Below, piece after piece: positions 22,409-32,554 of a stretch of DNA of 59,497 bases. Positions within the stretch are counted from its first letter, which is position 1. Every line of letters begins with the position of its first letter. The translations under genes were made by a program, and so were the position numbers. The stretch is from Defluviicoccus sp. Its GTDB lineage: Bacteria > Pseudomonadota > Alphaproteobacteria > MPNO01. The stretch covers positions 1 through 59,497 of the forward strand of contig JAPPIT010000222.1 in the NCBI GenBank assembly GCA_028820505.1, written 5' to 3'. The notes under the pieces were generated by a model, which saw only the letters and a list, made by a program, of their open reading frames with translations, did no database searches and was not told the origin of the DNA.

Positions 22409-24804
22409 AGTTCACCTTCTCCTGGCTCCGCGAGCATCTCGAGACCGATGCCCCGCTCGAGGCGATTGCGGACCGGCTGTCGATGATCGGGCTCGAGGTG
22501 GACGCGGTCGACGACCCGGCGGCGGCGCTCGCCGAGTTCGTGGTCGGCGACGTGGTCGAGGCGGGACCCCATCCCAACGCCGACCGGCTGCGGCTCTGCA
22601 CCGTTGACGTCGGCGGCGGCGAACGCTTCGAGGTGGTGTGCGGCGCGCCGAATGCGCGCGCTGGCATGAAGGGCGTGTTCGCCCGCGCGGGGTGTGTCAT
22701 TCCCGGTACCGGGACGAAGCTCAAGAAGTCGAAGATCCGCGGCGTCGAATCGAGCGGGATGCTGTGTTCGGAACGCGAGCTCGGCCTGTCGGACGAGCAT
22801 GAGGGCATCATCGATCTCGACGGGGACTTCGCGGCGGGCACGCCGGCGGCCGAGGCGCTCGGCATCGGCGATCCGCTCGTCGAGATCGGCCTTACCCCCA
22901 ACCGCTCGGACTGCGCGGGCGTTCGCGGCATCGCCCGCGATCTCGCCGCGGCTGGGATGGGGCGCCTGAAGCCGCTCGACACCGCTGCGGTCGAAGGCGG
23001 TTTCGACAGCCCGCTTTCCTGGCGGCGCGACTTCGCGCCGGGCGACGGCGATGCCTGCCCCTTCGTGGTCGGGCGGACCTTCCGCAACGTCCGAAACGGG
23101 CCCAGCCCGAGATGGCTGCAGGACCGGCTGACCGCGATCGGGCTCAGGCCGATCTCCGCCCTGGTCGACATCACCAACTACGTCACCTTCGATCTCGCGC
23201 GCCCGCTCCATGTCTTCGACGCCGACAAGGTGACCGGCGATCCCACCATGCGTCTCGCCAAGGAGGGCGAGAGCGTTGCCGCGCTCGACGGGCGGACCTA
23301 CGCGCTCGATCCGTCGATGACGGTGATCGCCGACGACACCGGTGTGCTGGCGATCGGCGGGGTGATGGGGGGCGAGGCGACCGGCTGCGGGGACGACACG
23401 ACGAGCGTGTTCCTCGAGGTCGCGCTGTTCGATCCGGTGCGGACCGCCACCACCGGGCGCAGGCTCGGCATCGTCTCCGATGCCCGCTACCGCTTCGAAC
23501 GCGGGGTCGACCCGACCTCGGCGCTGTGGGGCGCGGAAGTCGCGGCGAAGCTGATCCTCGATATCTGCGGCGGCGAGGCGAGCGCGCTCACAATGGCCGG
23601 CACGATGCCCGATCGCCGGCGCACGGTCGCGCTCCGCAGGTCCCGCATCGCCTCGCTCGGCGGCGTCGAGGTGGAAAGCGACGCCGCGCACCGCATCCTC
23701 GGCGATCTCGGATTCGAAATCGAAGACGTCGGAGAGGCCCTGACCGCCACCGTGCCGCCCTGGCGCCCCGATATCGAAGGCGAGGCCGACCTCGTCGAGG
23801 AAGTGCTGCGGATCAATGGCTTCGAGGCGATTCCGGCGGTGCCGCTGCGCGCCGCGACCGCGGTGCCGGGCGCGGCGTGGTCGCAGGCGCAGACCCGGCG
23901 CGGCCGGGTCAGGCGTGCGCTCGCCGCGCGCGGGCTGACCGAGGCGGTGACCTTCTCTTTCATGTCCGGCGAGAAGGCGGAAGCCTTCGGCGCCGCCCCT
24001 TCGCTTCGCCTCGCCAACCCGATCAGCGTCGATCTCGTGCAGATGCGCCCATCGATCCTGCCCAACCTCATGGACGCGGCGGCGCGCAACGCCGCGCGCG
24101 GAATCGTCGATATCGCGCTGTTCGAGATCGGGCCGCAATATACCGACGGCAAGAACGTGCAGTCCCAGGCCGCGTGCGGGCTCCGTGTCGGCGGCACCGC
24201 GCCCCGGCACTGGGCCGGAACGCGCGCCGATGTCGATGTCTACCACGCCAAGGCCGATGCGCTGGCGGCGCTGGAAGCGGCGGGCGTGCCCGCGCACAAC
24301 CTCCGTATCGGCGGCGACGTGCCGGGCTGGTGCCACCCGGGCCGCGCGGCATCGCTCATGCTGGGCCCCAAGCCGCTCGCGCGGTTCGGCGAGGTGCACC
24401 CGGCGATGCTGGAGCGTTTCGATTTGCGGGGTCCCGCCTCGGCGTTCGAGGTCATGCTTGACGACGTCCCGGCCCGCAAGGCGTCGAAGGGGAGTTCGCG
24501 CCCCATGCTCCATCTGGCGGCGCTGCAGCCGGTGGAGCGCGACTTCGCCTTCGTGGTCGACGAAGCGACCCCCGCCACGGCGCTGACGACCGCCGCGCGG
24601 GGCGCCGACAAGACGCTGATCGCCGACGTCGCGCTGTTCGACGTCTATCGCGGCCCGGAGCTCGGCGCGGACAGGAAATCGGTCGCGCTCTGCGTCACCC
24701 TTCAGCCGCGCGACGCGACCCTGACCGACGCGGAAATCGAGGCCGTCGGCGAGCGGATCGTCGCCGCGGTCTCCAAGGCGACGGGGGCCGTGCTGCGAGG
24801 CTGA
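22405..24804 (+). CDS. pheT: Phenylalanyl-tRNA synthetase beta subunit
   Basis: PheT (799 residues) contains the N-terminal B1 ([14 protein letters not shown]), the EMAP/tRNA-binding OB domain (about 40-150), the B5 DNA-binding-like fold, the B3/B4 editing domain and the C-terminal anticodon-binding FDX-ACB domain ([12 protein letters not shown] … ALCVTLQP). The GTG start 22405 overlaps the pheS stop (GTGA). Confidence 0.96.
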   Translation: MKFTFSWLREHLETDAPLEAIADRLSMIGLEVDAVDDPAAALAEFVVGDVVEAGPHPNADRLRLCTVDVGGGERFEVVCGAPNARAGMKGVFARAGCVIPGTGTKLKKSKIRGVESSGMLCSERELGLSDEHEGIIDLDGDFAAGTPAAEALGIGDPLVEIGLTPNRSDCAGVRGIARDLAAAGMGRLKPLDTAAVEGGFDSPLSWRRDFAPGDGDACPFVVGRTFRNVRNGPSPRWLQDRLTAIGLRPISALVDITNYVTFDLARPLHVFDADKVTGDPTMRLAKEGESVAALDGRTYALDPSMTVIADDTGVLAIGGVMGGEATGCGDDTTSVFLEVALFDPVRTATTGRRLGIVSDARYRFERGVDPTSALWGAEVAAKLILDICGGEASALTMAGTMPDRRRTVALRRSRIASLGGVEVESDAAHRILGDLGFEIEDVGEALTATVPPWRPDIEGEADLVEEVLRINGFEAIPAVPLRAATAVPGAAWSQAQTRRGRVRRALAARGLTEAVTFSFMSGEKAEAFGAAPSLRLANPISVDLVQMRPSILPNLMDAAARNAARGIVDIALFEIGPQYTDGKNVQSQAACGLRVGGTAPRHWAGTRADVDVYHAKADALAALEAAGVPAHNLRIGGDVPGWCHPGRAASLMLGPKPLARFGEVHPAMLERFDLRGPASAFEVMLDDVPARKASKGSSRPMLHLAALQPVERDFAFVVDEATPATALTTAARGADKTLIADVALFDVYRGPELGADRKSVALCVTLQPRDATLTDAEIEAVGERIVAAVSKATGAVLRG

Positions 24805-24809
24805 CCGGG

Positions 24810-26612
24810 ATGACCGATCTCTCGCATATCCGCAATTTCGCCATCATCGCTCATATCGACCACGGCAAGTCGACCCTTGCCGACCGGCTGATCCTGACCT
24901 GCGGCGGCGTCGAGGAACGCGAGTTCCGCGACCAGCTTCTCGATACGATGGAGCTCGAACGCGAGCGGGGCATCACCATCAAGGCGCAGACCGTGCGCCT
25001 TCCCTACAAGGCGCGGGACGGCCGGACCTATCAGCTCAACCTGATGGACACGCCCGGCCATGTCGATTTCACCTACGAGGTCTCGCGCTCGCTCGCCGCC
25101 TGCGAGGGCTCGATCCTGGTGGTCGATTCGACCCAGGGAGTCGAGGCGCAGACGCTCGCCAACGCCTATCTCGCGATCGAGGCCGACCACGAGATCATCC
25201 CGGTCCTCAACAAGATCGACCTGCCGGCCTCGGAGCCCGGGCGGATCCGGACCCAGGTCGAGGACGTGATCGGCCTCGCCGCCGAGGACTGCATCTCGGT
25301 CTCGGCCAAGACCGGCGAGGGGATCGAAGAGATTCTGGAGGCGCTGATCGAGCGTCTTCCGCCGCCCCGGGGCGACCGGGAAGCGCCGCTCGGCGCGCTC
25401 CTGGTCGATTCCTGGTACGACGCCTATCTCGGCGTGATCATCCTCGTCCGCGTGCGCCACGGGGAGATCAGGCGCGGCATGAAGGTTCGGATGATGGCGA
25501 CCGGCGCGGTCCACCAGATCGACCGGGTGGGCACCTTCACGCCGAAGCGCACCGAAGTCGATGCCCTCGGACCGGGCGAGATCGGCTTCATCACCGCCAG
25601 CATCAAGCATGTCGCCGAGACCCAGGTCGGCGACACCATCACCGAAGAACGGCGCCGCACCGACGCGCCGCTCCCCGGTTTCCGGCCGAGCGTGCCGGTG
25701 GTGTTCTGCGGGCTGTTTCCGGTCGACGCGGCGGATTACGAGGATCTGCGCGAGAGCCTGGCGCGTCTGCGGCTCAACGATTCGAGCTTCCATTACGAGC
25801 CCGAAACCTCGGCCGCGCTCGGATTCGGATTCCGCTGCGGCTTCCTCGGGCTCTTGCACCTGGAGATCGTCCAGGAGCGGCTGGCCCGCGAATTCGACCT
25901 CGACCTCATCACCACCGCGCCGTCGGTGGTCTACCGGGTCCATACCAATGACGGCGACGTGGAGGAAATCCACAACCCGGCCGACATGCCCGACCCTGTG
26001 CGCATCCGGAAGGTCGAGGAACCCTGGATCAAGGCCACGATCATGGTGCCCGACGCCTATCTCGGCGCGGTGCTCGCGCTCTGCGAGGACCGCCGGGGAA
26101 CCCAGATCGAGCTCACCTATGTCGGCGGGCGGGCGATGGTGGTTTACCGCCTGCCGCTGAACGAGGTGGTGTTCGACTTCTACGACCGGCTCAAGTCGGT
26201 GAGCCGGGGGTATGCGAGCTTCGACTACCAGCTGGAAGCCTACGAGGAGGGCGATCTCGTCAAGCTCTCGATCCTGGTCAACGCCGAGCCGGTCGATGCG
26301 CTCTCGATGATAGTCCACCGCAGCCGGTCGGAGCAGCGCGGGCGCGCGATCTGCGTCAGGCTGAAGGACCTGATCCCGCGCCAGCTCTTCAAGGTGCCGC
26401 TGCAAGCCGCGATCGGCGGCAAGGTAATCGCGCGCGAGACCATCAGTGCGCTCAGGAAGGACGTGACCGCCAAGTGCTATGGTGGCGACGTGACCCGCAA
26501 GCGCAAGCTCCTCGAACGCCAGAAGGAGGGCAAGAAGCGCATGCGCCAGTTCGGCCAGGTCGAAATCCCGCAATCCGCGTTCATCGACGCGCTCCGCATC
26601 GGCGACGAGTAG
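24810..26612 (+). CDS. lepA: Elongation factor 4 (LepA)
   Basis: LepA is a ribosome-dependent GTPase that can back-translocate stalled ribosomes and aids 30S biogenesis. The 600-residue protein has G1 AHIDHGKST (14-22), G3 DTPGHVDF, G4 NKID, domain II and III, the EF-G-like domain V and the unique C-terminal domain ([18 protein letters not shown]). It starts 5 bases after pheT and ends the translation cluster. It faces the convergent amidase across a palindromic spacer. Confidence 0.97.
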   Translation: MTDLSHIRNFAIIAHIDHGKSTLADRLILTCGGVEEREFRDQLLDTMELERERGITIKAQTVRLPYKARDGRTYQLNLMDTPGHVDFTYEVSRSLAACEGSILVVDSTQGVEAQTLANAYLAIEADHEIIPVLNKIDLPASEPGRIRTQVEDVIGLAAEDCISVSAKTGEGIEEILEALIERLPPPRGDREAPLGALLVDSWYDAYLGVIILVRVRHGEIRRGMKVRMMATGAVHQIDRVGTFTPKRTEVDALGPGEIGFITASIKHVAETQVGDTITEERRRTDAPLPGFRPSVPVVFCGLFPVDAADYEDLRESLARLRLNDSSFHYEPETSAALGFGFRCGFLGLLHLEIVQERLAREFDLDLITTAPSVVYRVHTNDGDVEEIHNPADMPDPVRIRKVEEPWIKATIMVPDAYLGAVLALCEDRRGTQIELTYVGGRAMVVYRLPLNEVVFDFYDRLKSVSRGYASFDYQLEAYEEGDLVKLSILVNAEPVDALSMIVHRSRSEQRGRAICVRLKDLIPRQLFKVPLQAAIGGKVIARETISALRKDVTAKCYGGDVTRKRKLLERQKEGKKRMRQFGQVEIPQSAFIDALRIGDE

Positions 26613-26617
26613 ATCGC

Positions 26618-26720
26618 CCTTCGATACGCCGCTTCGCGGCTACCCAGGGTGAGGGACGGTGGGGCAGCAAATGGATTCCCTCATCCCGAGTAGGCGCGAC
26701 AGCGCCGTATCGAGGGAAGG
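26618..26720. repeat. Imperfect long inverted repeat between lepA and the amidase
   Basis: The arms 26618-26656 and 26677-26720 are near-complementary (both built around CGATACG…CGC…CTAC…GATGAGGGA-type sequence), separated by about 20 bases. The left arm also holds an internal short palindrome (GCCGCTTCGCGGC). It resembles a dispersed palindromic intergenic repeat and may terminate transcription from both convergent genes. No coding sequence is present. Confidence 0.6.
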
Positions 26721-26730
26721 CCGATCGGCT

Positions 26731-28068
26731 CTACAGCACCGTCAGCAGCCCCGCCGCAGCGCCGAACAGGGCCGCGTCCTGGTTGACGAAGCCCATCGCC
26801 TGGAGACCGAGCGGCAGGCCGTCGACCTCCATGACGGGCATCGTCAGGGCGGGGATGCCGAGGAGCGAGGCGGGGACGTTGAACACCGGATCGCCGGTCG
26901 AGTCGAGCCCGACCGGCGCCGGCCCGGTGGCGCCGAGGGTGATGCAGATCTCGCAGCTCCCGGCCAACCCGGCCCAGGCGGCGCGCGCGCGGTCGCGGTC
27001 CGCCAGCAGGCCAAGGTACTGCTCCTGGGTCATCCCCTCGGCCTCGGCGAGGCGGTCGGTCGAGACCTCGCTCAGCCCGGACCGGTCCATGTCCTTGGCA
27101 TAGGTGTTGAGCGGCCAGCGGGTTTCCCAGGCGTTGACGCTACGGGCCAGCGGAACCGCGTCGGCGATCGCGTCCTCGACGCCCGCGACCGTCTCGTCCG
27201 AGCGGCGGTCGGCACATTCGATGCCCGCCGCCTCCAGCCGTTCGCGGACCGACGCGAAGGCGCCCTTCGCCGCATCGCCCGCGACCTCCCAGCCCGCGGT
27301 TTCCAGCACGGCGATGCGCCCCGGCCGCCGGGCCGCCGGCCGCACCATGGGGCCGGAAACGCCCGGATAGCCCGGGTCGCCGCCGCAGCGCGCGGACATT
27401 TCCCGCGCCACGACCCAGGTCTCGTCGACGGTCGCGGCGATGGTCCCGGTGCAGCTCTGGCTGAACACGTCGAAGCTGCCGCCCCGGTTGATGCCGCCGA
27501 CGCTCGGCTTGAAGCCGAACACGCCGCAATAGCTCGACGGGCGCAGGATCGAGCCGATCACCTGGGTCCCCAGCGCCGCCGGCACCATCCCGCAGGCGAC
27601 GGAAGCCGCCGATCCGCTGCTCGATCCGCCGGGCGTTCGCGTGAGGTCCCAAGGGTTGCGCGTCCCGCGCGGTTCGGTGGCGGCGAATTCCGTGGTCACG
27701 GTCTTGCCCAGGATCACCGCGCCCGCCTCGCGCAGCGCAGCCACCGCCGCCGCGTCGCGCCCGCCTTCCCAGCCCGCGAACAGCGGCGAACCCTGCTCGG
27801 TCGCCATGTCGGCGGTTTCCATGATGTCCTTGATGCCGACCGGCATGCCGTCAATAGCGGATAGCGGCCGTCCGTCTTTCCACCGCGCCGAGGCCTCGTC
27901 CGCCGCGGCGCGGGCGGCGTCGGGATTGACGGCGACGAAGGCGCCGACCTCGCCATCGCCCGCTTCGATTTTCGCGATGCAGCGTTCGAGGAATTCGCGC
28001 GGACTGTCCTCGCCGGTGGCGAAGGACGCGGTTGCCGCGAAATAGGACCGGGGTTCGGGACGGGTCAT
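26731..28068 (-). CDS. Amidase-signature family hydrolase
   Basis: This 445-residue enzyme has the amidase-signature Ser-Ser-Lys triad: Lys80 (GMPVGIKD), the GGSSSGSA loop (147-154) and the probable nucleophile Ser173 (GTQVIGSILRP). It hydrolyses an amide, nitrile-derived or carbamate-like bond; the substrate is unknown. It lies 30 bases downstream of dctM on the same strand, so it may act on a compound taken up by the TRAP transporter (inference). GatA is excluded since gatB and gatC are not present and the GSDTGGS segment differs. Confidence 0.85.
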   Translation of the reverse strand: MTRPEPRSYFAATASFATGEDSPREFLERCIAKIEAGDGEVGAFVAVNPDAARAAADEASARWKDGRPLSAIDGMPVGIKDIMETADMATEQGSPLFAGWEGGRDAAAVAALREAGAVILGKTVTTEFAATEPRGTRNPWDLTRTPGGSSSGSAASVACGMVPAALGTQVIGSILRPSSYCGVFGFKPSVGGINRGGSFDVFSQSCTGTIAATVDETWVVAREMSARCGGDPGYPGVSGPMVRPAARRPGRIAVLETAGWEVAGDAAKGAFASVRERLEAAGIECADRRSDETVAGVEDAIADAVPLARSVNAWETRWPLNTYAKDMDRSGLSEVSTDRLAEAEGMTQEQYLGLLADRDRARAAWAGLAGSCEICITLGATGPAPVGLDSTGDPVFNVPASLLGIPALTMPVMEVDGLPLGLQAMGFVNQDAALFGAAAGLLTVL

Positions 28069-28098
28069 GGGAAAGCCTTTCCTTCGGGGACTGCCGCG

Positions 28099-29403
28099 CT
28101 ACTGAATCATGCGGTTCGGCAGGAAGAGCGCGATCTCGGGGAAAATAACCAGCACGATCATGCATACCAGCATCGCGCCCCAGAAGGGCAGGATGCCGAT
28201 GAATATGTCGCGCATAGGGACGTCCTCGGCGATCCCCTTGACGACGAACACGTTGACGCCGACCGGCGGGCTGATCAGCCCCATCTCCAGCACGATCACC
28301 ATCAGCACGCCGAACCAGATCGGGTCGTAGCCGAGCTCGACGATCAGCGGATGGACGATGGGAAGGGTCAGGACGAGGATTGCGAACCCCTCCAGGAACG
28401 TCCCGAGGAGGATGAACACCGCAAGCAGGATGGCGAGGATGCCGAGCCGGGGAAGCTCGGTGCCGATCAGGAGCTCGGCCAGGTCGCTCGGGATCTGGGT
28501 CAGCGCCAGGAACGGGTTGAAGATGTGCGCGCCGATCAGGATCAAGAACGCAAACGCGCTGGTCCGGACGGTCTCCAGCAGGGTGAAGTTGAGCGAGGAC
28601 GGCGTGACGCTGCGACGCGCGAGCGCAAGGAGGAAGGCGAGGAAAGCGCCCACGCCGGCGGCCTCCCCGGCGGTGAAGAATCCGGAATAGATACCCCCGA
28701 TGGTGATGACCACGATGCCGATCATCGCGGTCGCCCGACCGGTCGCCCGGAACCGCTCGGCCAGCGGAAGCACGGGCCCGGGCGGGCCGAGCGCGGGTCT
28801 GAACCGGGTCTGGATCGCGATGGCGACCATGAACAGCGCGGTCAGCAGCAGGCCGGGGAGGACGCCGGCAAGGAACAGCCGGCCGATCGATTCCTCGGTC
28901 AGGATGGCGTAGATCACGAACCCGGTCGAAGGCGGGATCAGGATGCCGAGCGTGCCGCCGGCCGCGATGGCGCCGGTCGCGAGCCTCGGGTGGTAGGCGT
29001 AGCGCCGCATCTCCGGCAGCGCGACGCGGCCCATCGTCACCGCCGAGGCGACCGAGGAGCCCGAGAGCGCCGCAAATCCCGCGCAGGCCGCGATCGTCGC
29101 CGAGGCGAGCCCGCCGCGCCAGTGGCCGAACCAGGCGTAAGCCGCGCCGTAGAGGTCGCGGCTCATCCCCGACATCGAGGCGAGATTCCCCATCAGCACG
29201 AACATCGGGATGATCATCAGCTCGAAATTGGAGGCGATCACGAAGGGCTCGCTGCCGAGCGTGGACAGCGCCGCCGGCCAGCCGTTCATCACGGCGATAC
29301 CGACGAAGCCCACCAGCATCATCACGATGCCGACCGGCATGCGGACGGACAGCAGTCCGAACAGCGCCAGGATGCCGATGACGCCGATCAGCGAATTACT
29401 CAT
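28099..29403 (-). CDS. dctM: TRAP transporter large permease (DctM type)
   Basis: This 434-residue, roughly 12-helix inner-membrane protein is the large subunit of a tripartite ATP-independent periplasmic transporter. Motifs include SGSSVASAVTMGRVALPEM, GGTLGILIPPSTGFVIYAILTE and LISPPVGVNVFVVKG. The sodium-coupled translocation occurs through this subunit. ATG 29403 is used; its start overlaps the dctQ end by 8 bases. Confidence 0.95.
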   Translation of the reverse strand: MSNSLIGVIGILALFGLLSVRMPVGIVMMLVGFVGIAVMNGWPAALSTLGSEPFVIASNFELMIIPMFVLMGNLASMSGMSRDLYGAAYAWFGHWRGGLASATIAACAGFAALSGSSVASAVTMGRVALPEMRRYAYHPRLATGAIAAGGTLGILIPPSTGFVIYAILTEESIGRLFLAGVLPGLLLTALFMVAIAIQTRFRPALGPPGPVLPLAERFRATGRATAMIGIVVITIGGIYSGFFTAGEAAGVGAFLAFLLALARRSVTPSSLNFTLLETVRTSAFAFLILIGAHIFNPFLALTQIPSDLAELLIGTELPRLGILAILLAVFILLGTFLEGFAILVLTLPIVHPLIVELGYDPIWFGVLMVIVLEMGLISPPVGVNVFVVKGIAEDVPMRDIFIGILPFWGAMLVCMIVLVIFPEIALFLPNRMIQ

Positions 29404-29914
29404 CGGCTCCCCGTCTCGCGATCTCGGGTAGGCCGCATGCGGAGCGGAGGCCGAGGACGACAAGAACGCACGCGAACACCAGCGAGCCGAAGGCGATCAC
29501 GAAGTAGAACGGGTAATGCGGGATGTCGAGGAGGTTGAAACCGTCCCCGAACTCCAGCGCGTCGAGGCCCTGGCTCAGGCTCTGCCAGGCGGCGACGAGG
29601 AAGAACAGCCCGCACGCGATGCGCACCGCGGCGTCGACGGCGGCGAGCCGGCGCGCGGAGACGAAGTTGCCGATCAGGTCGACCGCGATATGCCCGCCGG
29701 TCCAGCCGGAATAGGCCATGGCGAAGAAGACGACGATCGTGAGCCCCGCCTCCGACAGGTCCTGGGTGCCGAGGATCGGGTCGTTGAACTTGCGCAGCGT
29801 CACCGCGACGACGGTGAGCGCCATCAGGCACAGCAGCACCGCCCCGCCGACGACCGCCATCAGGCGCACGCCGGCGCCAACGGATCCCGATAGCCGCTCC
29901 AGCGTGGCCCGCAA
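29396..29914 (-). CDS. dctQ: TRAP transporter small permease (DctQ type)
   Basis: The 172-residue product has four predicted membrane segments and the DctQ-like VTLRKFNDPILGTQDLSE loop and AYSGWTGGHIAVDL region. It forms the membrane domain together with DctM. The first in-frame start is TTG at 29914, 15 bases after dctP, without a strong Shine-Dalgarno; the true start might be a little downstream. Confidence 0.88.
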   Translation of the reverse strand: MRATLERLSGSVGAGVRLMAVVGGAVLLCLMALTVVAVTLRKFNDPILGTQDLSEAGLTIVVFFAMAYSGWTGGHIAVDLIGNFVSARRLAAVDAAVRIACGLFFLVAAWQSLSQGLDALEFGDGFNLLDIPHYPFYFVIAFGSLVFACVLVVLGLRSACGLPEIARRGADE

Positions 29915-29929
29915 GAACCGCGGCCGGAA

Positions 29930-30967
29930 CTAGCTGCCCGCCACCCCCATCGCCTTGAGAATGGCGCTCGCCGGCACGCCCTTACCGTCGAGCGCCTTGA
30001 CCTGCGCCGCCCGGGCCGCCATCAGCCGTGCCACGCCCTCCTCCAGCGCCTTGCCGGCGAGCGCGATGACTTCATGCTTGTCGGACTTCCGCACCCGGTC
30101 GAGCCCCCCGTTGCCGGCGCGCATGTAGAACTGCGCCGCGCGAAGGCTCATCTCCCGCCCGGTCGTGCGCTCGATCAGCGCCTTGTGGTCGTCGGACAGC
30201 TTGTCGAAGGTCCGGTTGTTCATCACCAGGAAGAACGGCGAGCGGCCGAGCGGCCAGCCGGTGGTGTAGTACTTGGCGACCTCGTTGAACTTGAAGCTGT
30301 TGATCGTGCTGGGGCCGGTCAGCACGCCGTCGATGACGCCGGTATTGAGCGCGTTGTAGACCCGGTTGATCGGCATGAAGACCGGCACCGCGCCGAGCGC
30401 CTTGATCGCCTCGCCCTGGGTGCGCGAGGGAACCCGGAACTTGAGGTCCTTCATGTCGGCGACCGAGCGGATCGGTTTCTTTCGGGTCATCAGCACCTGG
30501 CGTTCGTTGGTCCAGAGCGCGAGCAGCTTGACCCGGCGGAACTCGGGCGAGAGCTCGCCCATGGCGTTCCACAGCGCGTCGGTCGCATCCGTCGATGTGG
30601 CGGCGATGCCCGGGAGCTCGACCACGCCGACCCTGGGGAACAGCTTGGAGGTGAAGCCCGGGAGGCCGAAGGCGATATCGGCGACCCCGTCGACCGCTCG
30701 CTTGTATTGCGCGACCGGACCCTTGCCGAGCGCGCCTCCCGGGTAGATGCGCACTTTCAGGCTGCCGCCCGAGATCGCCGCCACATCCTCCGACCAAGGC
30801 CGCATGATGTGGCGGTCCATCGGGTGCTTGGGCGACATGAAATGCGCAAGCTTGAGCTCGGTGGCGTCGGCGACGGCGCCGAGGCCCGGCAGCATGCCTG
30901 CCGCCGCCGCGGCGGCGAGCACCGCGCCCAGAGAAGCCCGGAATGCGGTGGAAAGTCTCTTCGGCAT
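29930..30967 (-). CDS. dctP: TRAP transporter substrate-binding protein (DctP type)
   Basis: This 345-residue periplasmic protein has a signal peptide (about 1-35, ending GAVADA) and the DctP fold: KLAHFMSPKHPMDRH, PGGALGKGPVAQYKRAVDG, RVPSRTQGEAIKALGAVPVFMP and VIDGVLTGPSTI. It captures a carboxylate-type solute; Arg in the RVPSR segment is in the position that normally holds a carboxylate. It is the first gene of dctP-dctQ-dctM-amidase. Confidence 0.93.
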   Translation of the reverse strand: MPKRLSTAFRASLGAVLAAAAAAGMLPGLGAVADATELKLAHFMSPKHPMDRHIMRPWSEDVAAISGGSLKVRIYPGGALGKGPVAQYKRAVDGVADIAFGLPGFTSKLFPRVGVVELPGIAATSTDATDALWNAMGELSPEFRRVKLLALWTNERQVLMTRKKPIRSVADMKDLKFRVPSRTQGEAIKALGAVPVFMPINRVYNALNTGVIDGVLTGPSTINSFKFNEVAKYYTTGWPLGRSPFFLVMNNRTFDKLSDDHKALIERTTGREMSLRAAQFYMRAGNGGLDRVRKSDKHEVIALAGKALEEGVARLMAARAAQVKALDGKGVPASAILKAMGVAGS

Positions 30968-31063
30968 GGGAATCCCCTTCCTGAACCGCGCTGCGCGTAT
31001 CCGCGCTGCGCGCGCGGGCGATGATCGAACCCGCGGAATCCCCTGTCAACCGTCCGCCCGCGC

Positions 31064-31091
31064 TTGCGCCCGCCCCGCCCGATGCTAGAGT
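31064..31091 (+). promoter_or_regulatory. Probable promoter of tRNA-Ser
   Basis: TTGCGC (31064-31069) and TAGAGT (31086-31091) with a 16-base spacer lie immediately upstream of tRNA-Ser, giving a transcription start at about 31098. Confidence 0.45.
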
Positions 31092-31100
31092 GCGCGCGAC

Positions 31101-31190
31101 GGAGGGGTGGCCGAGCGGCTGAAGGCGCACGCTTGGAAAGCGTGTATACCGGAAACGGTATCGTGGGTTCGAATCCCACTCCCTCCGCCA
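31101..31190 (+). tRNA. tRNA-Ser (anticodon GGA)
   Basis: The class II fold is complete. Acceptor GGAGGGG pairs with TCCCTCC (one G-T pair), the anticodon stem CACGC/GCGTG encloses TTGGAAA with anticodon GGA, a long variable arm (TACCGGAAACGGTA) follows, and the T loop is TTCGAAT. CCA is encoded. Confidence 0.96.
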
Positions 31191-31199
31191 GCTAGCGAC

Positions 31200-31712
31200 T
31201 CACCGCGTCTCCAGGATCGAGAACGGAATGTGGACGCCTATCCCGGCGAAGGTGGCGTCCGGGCGGTGGACGAATCCGAATTCCCAGATGAGCTCGCTGT
31301 CCCGGTCCTTCCACTGCACGATCGGCAGCGCTCCGACGCGAAACCAGCCGCGGGAATAGTTCCCGGCGAGCCCGGCATTCAGACCCGCGCGCCAGTCCTC
31401 CGCGATTCCGAACGTGCCGGACAGTCCGACGAACGGTCCCCAGCGCGAATGGGAGTTCCGCGCGATCCCGGCGCCCCACCGGAGCCACTCTCCCATTAGG
31501 GGTCCGCGGACCCCCGCGGAAGGGTGATTGGTGCTGTAGTCCCGTTTCCGCTCCGAGTCGGGATGGGTGCTCTTCAGGAAGGCGAGGTTTATCCGGTACT
31601 CCGGATCGCCGAGGGCCGGGCCGATACCCGCCAGCAGGACCGCGGCGACAAGCACCGGGCGGCACAGCAGCTTGGCCGCGTCGCGACCCGCATCCCGAAT
31701 CCGCCTTTCCAT
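31200..31712 (-). CDS. Small exported protein, probable outer-membrane beta-barrel
   Basis: I do not recognise a specific family. The 170-residue product has an N-terminal basic region and hydrophobic signal-like segment (17-35, ending GPALG). The rest shows alternating polar and hydrophobic residues with many aromatic and glycine residues (WGPFVGLSGTFGI, GWFRVGALPIVQW, LIWEFGFVHRP, GIGVHIPF). This pattern and length suggest a small eight-stranded barrel, such as PagP- or PagL-sized proteins, but no catalytic signature of either is visible. It lies after tRNA-Ser on the opposite strand and 14 bases after the SDR gene. Confidence 0.65.
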   Translation of the reverse strand: MERRIRDAGRDAAKLLCRPVLVAAVLLAGIGPALGDPEYRINLAFLKSTHPDSERKRDYSTNHPSAGVRGPLMGEWLRWGAGIARNSHSRWGPFVGLSGTFGIAEDWRAGLNAGLAGNYSRGWFRVGALPIVQWKDRDSELIWEFGFVHRPDATFAGIGVHIPFSILETR

Positions 31713-31726
31713 CGTTCCGCGCCGCC

Positions 31727-32425
31727 TCAGAAGGACTCCACCCAGGGCCTGACCTCCACCTCCCAGGTCCAGGCGCTGCGGTGCTGGCGGTGGATGTGGA
31801 GATAGGTCTCGGCGATCGCATCGGGGTCGAGCGTGCCGTCCGGCCCGCGCTCGGCCACCCGCGCATCGCCCGCCCGGGCGATGCCGCCGTCGATGACGAA
31901 ATGCGCGACGTGGACGTTCTTCGGCTGGAGCTCGCGCGCGAGGCTCTGGGCGAGGCCGCGAAGCCCGAACTTGCCCATCGCGAAGGAGCACGAGTTGGCA
32001 TAGCCCTTGACGCTCGCCGAGGCGCCGGTGAGCAGGATCGTCCCCGATCCGCGCTCGATCATCTGCCGCGCCGCCTGCTGGGCGACCAGAAAACCGCCAT
32101 AGCAGGTGATTTCGATGACCTTGCGCACCTGCTCGGGATCGAGGTCGACGATCGGTCCGCGCGCCCGGTAGGACGGGTTGAACACGACCACGTCCGGCGC
32201 GCCCATGTCCGCGGCGACCGCGTCGAACAGCGCCGCGACCGACGCCGGATCGGAGGCGTCGCAGGCATGCGCCGAGCCGCCGATTTCGCCCGCGAGGCCG
32301 TCGAGCTTGTCGGCGTTGCGCGCGGCGAGCGCCACCGCCATGCCCTCCTTGTGAAACAGCCGCGCGAGCGAGGCGCTGAGCCCGCCGCCGACGCCCACGA
32401 TGAGTGCCTTTTCCCGATCCGCCAT
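31727..32425 (-). CDS. SDR-family oxidoreductase lacking the catalytic Tyr
   Basis: The 232-residue protein is a short-chain dehydrogenase with the dinucleotide motif GVGGGLSASL (11-20). The canonical YxxxK is FAMGK instead (F148, K152), while a Ser remains near 136-138; this substitution is seen in a subgroup with ending HVAHFVIDGGI. It may be non-catalytic or may have an altered mechanism. It is upstream of the small exported protein and downstream of the acyl-CoA synthetase, separated by 129 bases. Confidence 0.8.
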   Translation of the reverse strand: MADREKALIVGVGGGLSASLARLFHKEGMAVALAARNADKLDGLAGEIGGSAHACDASDPASVAALFDAVAADMGAPDVVVFNPSYRARGPIVDLDPEQVRKVIEITCYGGFLVAQQAARQMIERGSGTILLTGASASVKGYANSCSFAMGKFGLRGLAQSLARELQPKNVHVAHFVIDGGIARAGDARVAERGPDGTLDPDAIAETYLHIHRQHRSAWTWEVEVRPWVESF

Positions 32426-32554
32426 GAACAGCTCCCTCGATTCGAACCGCGACCGTGCGCCGCCACGCCCAAATTGAACAAGCGGATCGCCCGACGCCAG
32501 CGGAAATTGCGGGAATGGCCGGCGCGCGGCCGTCCTCGGCGCACGATCCCGGCG

